Shown: piece after piece, positions 59,984 to 64,000 of the stretch
How positions within the stretch are numbered: position 1 is the stretch's first letter
Layout of the letters: each line of letters begins with the position of its first letter
NCBI GenBank assembly: GCA_963922205.1
Contig: CAWUHX010000037.1
Coordinates: forward strand, 1,426,001-1,490,000
Direction: 5' to 3'
Source of the DNA: Romanomermis culicivorax
Lineage: Eukaryota > Nematoda > Enoplea > Mermithida > Mermithidae
Length of the DNA: 64,000 bases
The notes under the pieces: model-generated
What the model was told of the DNA's origin: nothing
What the model saw: only the letters and a program-made list of their open reading frames with translations
The model's database searches: none
Position numbers and translations under genes: made by a program

Positions 59984-60819
59984 CATTTGAAGCACTTTGT
60001 TCAAATAGACCCTGGAATGGTGAGTTTTTTTGATATGGTTATGCTTACAGTTAGGAGCCACAGGGGTGGTTACGGTTATGGTTATTTTCCCTGAACTTAT
60101 CTGCGGTTAGGGTTATAACCGTGAGTTTTTCGTACGGTTACTGTATTAACCACAGTTATGCATGAGAAAATATGTGCATTACAAAATTATTTATTTGAAA
60201 CCAAGACTAAAAAATTATTGTCAAAAGAAAGTCGTTTACATTAAAATATAAGCAACAAAACTAAGTACGAGTTGCTATGAGCACAAATTTTTGTGGATAA
60301 TCAAAATTTTCCACACTATACACAGGAACATCAAATAATAGTAGTTTTTGGACAATTTTCTTGCTTGAAAACATGCACCTTTAAGCGACAATTTTAACTT
60401 ATTGCCTTTAAAGCCTAACGTCATCTTATTTTTTTGAATACTTTCTATGAAACCCATTAACACATAAGGCATGGCATCTCTACTGACATCCTAATTTCGA
60501 ATTCCAGAAAAAGTCTCCTTTGTTGTCCTATAAGATTGCAAGAAAAGCTGCTAGAGCTTTTATTTGAGTGCATGAAACATTTCAATAAAATAAAAGTAGC
60601 ATGCTTTAAAATATAACTGTGGCATAACCACCAATAATATGGACGAATACGGTTATAAGGGTGTCACTAATCGGCGGAATGCATGGATCAGTTATTGTGA
60701 ATGGTTGCTTTTTTTGTCTCTCTATAATTTCCTATCTTTATATGTGGGCCACTCTAGACAGCACATGAAAAAAAAATTTGGTTATTGCAAACTCAACGTT
60801 ATATTTTATATATATTATT
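59984..60819. other. Intergenic stretch with GGTTAT-type repeats
   Basis: Around 60030-60150 and 60610-60665 the words GGTTATGG, GGTTACGG and ATAACCG recur in both orientations, possibly the ends of an unclassified element. No gene is recognised. Confidence 0.4.
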
Positions 60820-61160
60820 ATGGAAGCCAATAACAATAAATGGAAAAACTCAAGTGACGCCAATAATAGTACTGAACAATCTGCCAACAAAATTCCACGA
60901 TTTGGAGAAACAATCAGCTCCATAGAAAGATCCGAAAGGTCAAGCAATTGCGCCCTTGGTTGGCAGAAAGAAGTTGACTTACGCCTTGAGAACTTAGAAC
61001 GGGCCCAAAAACGAACAGCAATTTGGATATTTAATTTCCCGACCGATATTTATGCTATGGATTGTCAAACACCATTATTAGAAAAGCGAAAAATGGCGAT
61101 CGAATTTTTTCAAAATTGTGAAAAACTGCCTGAAGAATTCGTTCAAAGTTTAGATATGCG
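60820..61160 (+). CDS. Possible first coding exon of an unidentified gene
   Basis: An ATG at 60820, preceded by a TATATATTATT stretch, opens 113 codons that end exactly at a strong donor (GCG|GTAAGT at 61160/61161). The product starts hydrophilic and Asn/Ser-rich, followed by a predicted helical segment (LRLENLERAQKRTAIWIFNF) and KKMAIEFF-like charged sequence (EKRKMAIEFFQNCEKLPEEF). I do not recognise the family, and no acceptor-linked second exon was found before 62017. It could be a real host exon or an old mobile-element fragment. Confidence 0.4.
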
Positions 61161-62016
61161 GTAAGTTGAAATATATGATACTTAGATTCTTGTGGAACAA
61201 AGTAGTAGACAATTCAGCTTATGAAGAGACCTGACATTTGTGAGAAAAGATACAGGCAGATACAATATTTAGAATTAACAGGGTCCTGACATCTGCAAGA
61301 TATCTCTCACCTAAATTATATCCCTGATATAGTATATTTAAAAACACCCTTTTATTTTCGATACATCGCCTTCCAAGAAGATAAGGATAAAGCGGGAAAA
61401 GTCTGCAAAAAAGTCCGTATCAATTTTTGTTGTTTTTGACAAGCAAGTCGTTTTGAGTAACGTCAAAAATTTACATCAGTTCAATATGCAACGAAAACCT
61501 AGAAAATTTACGATTATCAAGGACGATTTGATGAAACAGCAGCTCAAAGATCAAAACCAAGGTCGCCAAAATCAGAAAAACAAGAAAACTAATTCTAGTA
61601 ATTAGGAAATTAATTGCCTGTTTTTTCGACTTTTTTTGTGATTCATTAAGAATAATTATTATCATGATTTGTCGTTTGTTTTTTCCTCCCAACTCGCCCT
61701 TGTTATATATTTTTGCAATTATTGTTGTTGATTAAATTTCCCACTAAATATCACTGAAAATTAGAAGGTAAAATCAAAGGTACCTGCTTTAGGGTGCCAT
61801 TTTCTTTTCTTAACCTTTGTCTTCCTTTGCAGAAATGCTTAGGATGTTGACCTCTGTTCCCACCAGCATAAGTATGCTGGTGTTGTATTGCCCTCATTGA
61901 GGGTGCTTTATTATTAAAAAAAAACGATAAGATTATCATAACACACACAACTTCAAATAACAAACAATTTAAGATGAAAACACATTGCTTCTTAAGCCCA
62001 CGTATAAGGAAATTCG
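61161..62016. other. Non-coding stretch before the LINE
   Basis: Contains a small perfect hairpin (ACCAGCATAAGTATGCTGGT, 61861-61880), followed by CCCTCATTGAGGG. The minus-strand hydrophobic frame at 61471-61692 lacks support. This may include the 5' region of the LINE. Confidence 0.4.
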
Positions 62017-64000
62017 ATGGCATATAACTTTTCTTTATTTTCAGTGAACACCAAAGGACTAAACAACCAGATTAAAAGAAAAGAGATATTAACATACTTG
62101 AAAGAGGAGAGACATGATATAGTATTTCTTCAAGAAACCCACTTTACAAAATCTATAGAGCAACAGGTAAAACATCAATGGGGATGTGGGAATGATAAGG
62201 TTATTTTCTCAAATGGCCTTAGCAACTCTAGAGGTGTGATTATCCTAATTAACAATACCTTCCCATGTGAAATAAGAAAGATAGAAACAGACCAAAATGG
62301 CAGATACATAATGATCCAGCTAAATATAAATGATGCACCCTTTGTACTAATCAACATATATGCCCCTGTACTAGAAAAAGAACAAATACCATTTTGGAAT
62401 GAAGTATTTGGGAAACTCAAAGCTTTCAATAAAGATAACTTACCAGTTATACTTGGGGGAGATATGAATATCGCAATAGACCCTAAGCTAGATAAAAATA
62501 CAGGTGCTACTAATCTAAAGAAGAAATCTGTAGCAAAATTTATGTACTATATAAAACAAAATGACTTGGCTGATACATATAGATTCAGAAACCCAAATCA
62601 AAAACGGTATACTTGGACTGGCCAAAATGTGAAATGCAGACTAGACTACCTTTTTGTTTCCGAAACATTGGTAAATGAATGCCACCAGGCTGAAATAATA
62701 AGTGGCCTACCATCTGATCACAATGGAATAAATATAAAATTATATGGAAAACTATTCAAAAGAAGAGGACCAGGAAACTGGAGGTTTAATAACAAGCTAA
62801 CATTAGATAATGAATACCTCATAATCCTGACCAAAACAATTAGCAGAGCTAAGATGGAAGGAAATACCCAAAAATTAAATTCTGCTATGCTCTGGGATTA
62901 TGTAAAATATAAAATAAGACAAGAGACAATCCTTTACTCAAAGTCTCAGGCCAAAAAAAACACGAAGCTATGAAAATGAGTTAAGGAAAAAACTGCAGAA
63001 GATAGAAGAAGATGTAGACAGTGTGGGACTAGTAGACAACATGACACATAAAGAGATTAAAAGTGAGTTAATCGCATTAGAAGAAGAGAAGGCAAAACAT
63101 GCCATGGAAAGAACAAAAATATGATGGAACTTACTAGGAGAGAAACCAAACTCATACTTTCTAAATATGGAAAAACGAAATTACAACTACAAAACAATAA
63201 ATAAACTAGTAGAAGGGAACACAGAAATGGATAACCCAAAAGATTTACTAAAATACATAGAAAACTACCACAAGCAACTGTACAAGAGCAGAATTAGTGA
63301 AAGACATCTTAAAGACCAGTTTTTCCAAGACCTCAAAAACGTCAATTTTCCCAAATTTAATGAGAAACAAAAAAATCTTATGGAAGCAGAGTTCTCTGAA
63401 AAGGAACTAAAACAGAGCCTTGAGTCAATGAAAAATAATAAAAGTCCTGGAGATGATGGATTAACAGTAGAATTTTACAAAACTTAGTGGGATCTCATTA
63501 GAGAACCCCTCACAGAAGCTTTCCATTACTCCCTTGAGTATGGGATGCCGTCAGACTCCCAGAGAAGAAGTGTTATTACCTTAATTCCAAAACCAGGGAA
63601 AAACACTGAGTACATATCAAACTGGAGACCAATATCATTACTGAATGTGGATTATAAAATTTTAGCAAAGACAATAGCTACACGTTTAAAGAACAATATA
63701 GAGACAGTCATACATGAAGATCAGAGGGGCTTTGTCCCAAACAGATACATTGCAGAAGGTATAGGATACCTTTTAGATATAACTGAACATTATGAAACAC
63801 ATGCAAATGAAGAATCAGGTTTTATAATCTCATTAGATATTGAAAAAGCTTTTGATTCTCTTGACAGAGACTTCATGAACCTGGCTCTCAAAGCCTTCAA
63901 CATTGGCGATAAATACTGTTCATGGATATCAACCTTGTACAATAGAGCAGAAGCAGTAGTGATGAATGCAGAGTATAGTACCAAACGATTTCGACTAGAA
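62017..64000 (+). pseudogene. L1/Tx1-like LINE: AP endonuclease and N-terminal part of RT, cut by the window end
   Basis: The endonuclease frame (62017-62973) shows the apurinic-endonuclease motifs SVNTKGLN, FLQETHF, LINIYAP, LGGDMN, RLDYLFVS and SDHNGI, then the GPGNWRFNN linker typical of the L1/Tx1 group. The frame breaks near 62955, a stop lies near 63122, and reading resumes (63167-63487) with SPGDDGLTVEFYKT. A TAG at 63485-63487 interrupts just before WDLI. RT continues with TLIPKPGK, NWRPISLLNVDYKILAK, EDQRGFVPNRYI and ISLDIEKAFDSLD to the window end. The catalytic Asp pair is beyond the window. Upstream ORF1 was not found. Confidence 0.88.

Noticed and set aside
61471-61692. Minus-strand 73-codon frame with a hydrophobic segment
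   Set aside because: A single short hydrophobic frame in AT-rich DNA with no splice or homology support is expected by chance.

Overview
This is eukaryotic, AT-rich, repeat-dominated DNA. Two spliced protein-coding genes, several animal-type retrotransposon families and introns as short as 54 and 67 bp point to an invertebrate animal. The lineage cannot be fixed from this sequence.

Host genes. Two intron-containing genes lie on the minus strand. A five-exon gene (14783 down to 9229) encodes a protein of about 401 residues with an N-terminal helical/coiled-coil region and a C-terminal NADAR (YbiA-like) domain. A four-exon CPPED1 orthologue (calcineurin-like phosphoesterase, about 354 residues) runs from 53327 down to 42164. 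In both, the exons join in frame at GT-AG boundaries. A possible first exon of a third, unidentified gene lies at 60820-61160 (+).

Retroelements. From 1 to 7728 (+) lies the 3' part of a Ty3/gypsy-type LTR element: a glycoprotein-like region, then a membrane segment, protease, reverse transcriptase (RT), RNase H and integrase, then a 583-bp 3' LTR. A complete but decayed relative occupies 20730-29989 (-), bounded by two 428-bp LTRs, with order gag, glycoprotein-like, membrane segment/protease, RT, RNase H, integrase remnant. A third glycoprotein-like remnant is at 37391-38345 (+). In all three the glycoprotein-like region lies upstream of pol, unlike the usual gag-pol-env order; this is the most unusual signal in the window. 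Other retroelements are a CR1/Jockey-like LINE (31815-33540, +), a DIRS-like tyrosine-recombinase retrotransposon array (54461-59983, -), an L1/Tx1-like LINE (62017 to the window end, +), and a tandem pair of tRNA-derived SINEs (about 35371-35815).

DNA elements. There are many small TIR or foldback elements. One group has CATAC...GTATG ends and 8-bp target duplications (13178-13580, 13722-14126, 20135-20543, 34446-34653). A hAT-like MITE lies at 33565-33831. TTAA-flanked elements start or lie at 15226, 16302-19113, 41907-42050 and 46092-50635. A long inverted repeat spans 34828-39985. Most intronic and intergenic sequence consists of such elements.

Layout: 0-7.7 kb gypsy element; 9.2-14.8 kb NADAR gene with transposon-filled introns; 15-20.5 kb TIR elements; 20.7-30 kb second gypsy element with a nested solo LTR; 31.8-34.7 kb LINE and MITEs; 34.8-40 kb long palindrome with SINEs and a glycoprotein remnant; 42-53 kb CPPED1; 54.4-60 kb DIRS array; 60.8 kb orphan exon; 62-64 kb LINE. 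The retroelement coding regions carry stops or frameshifts and none looks able to move on its own, though the first gypsy pol is long and nearly intact.
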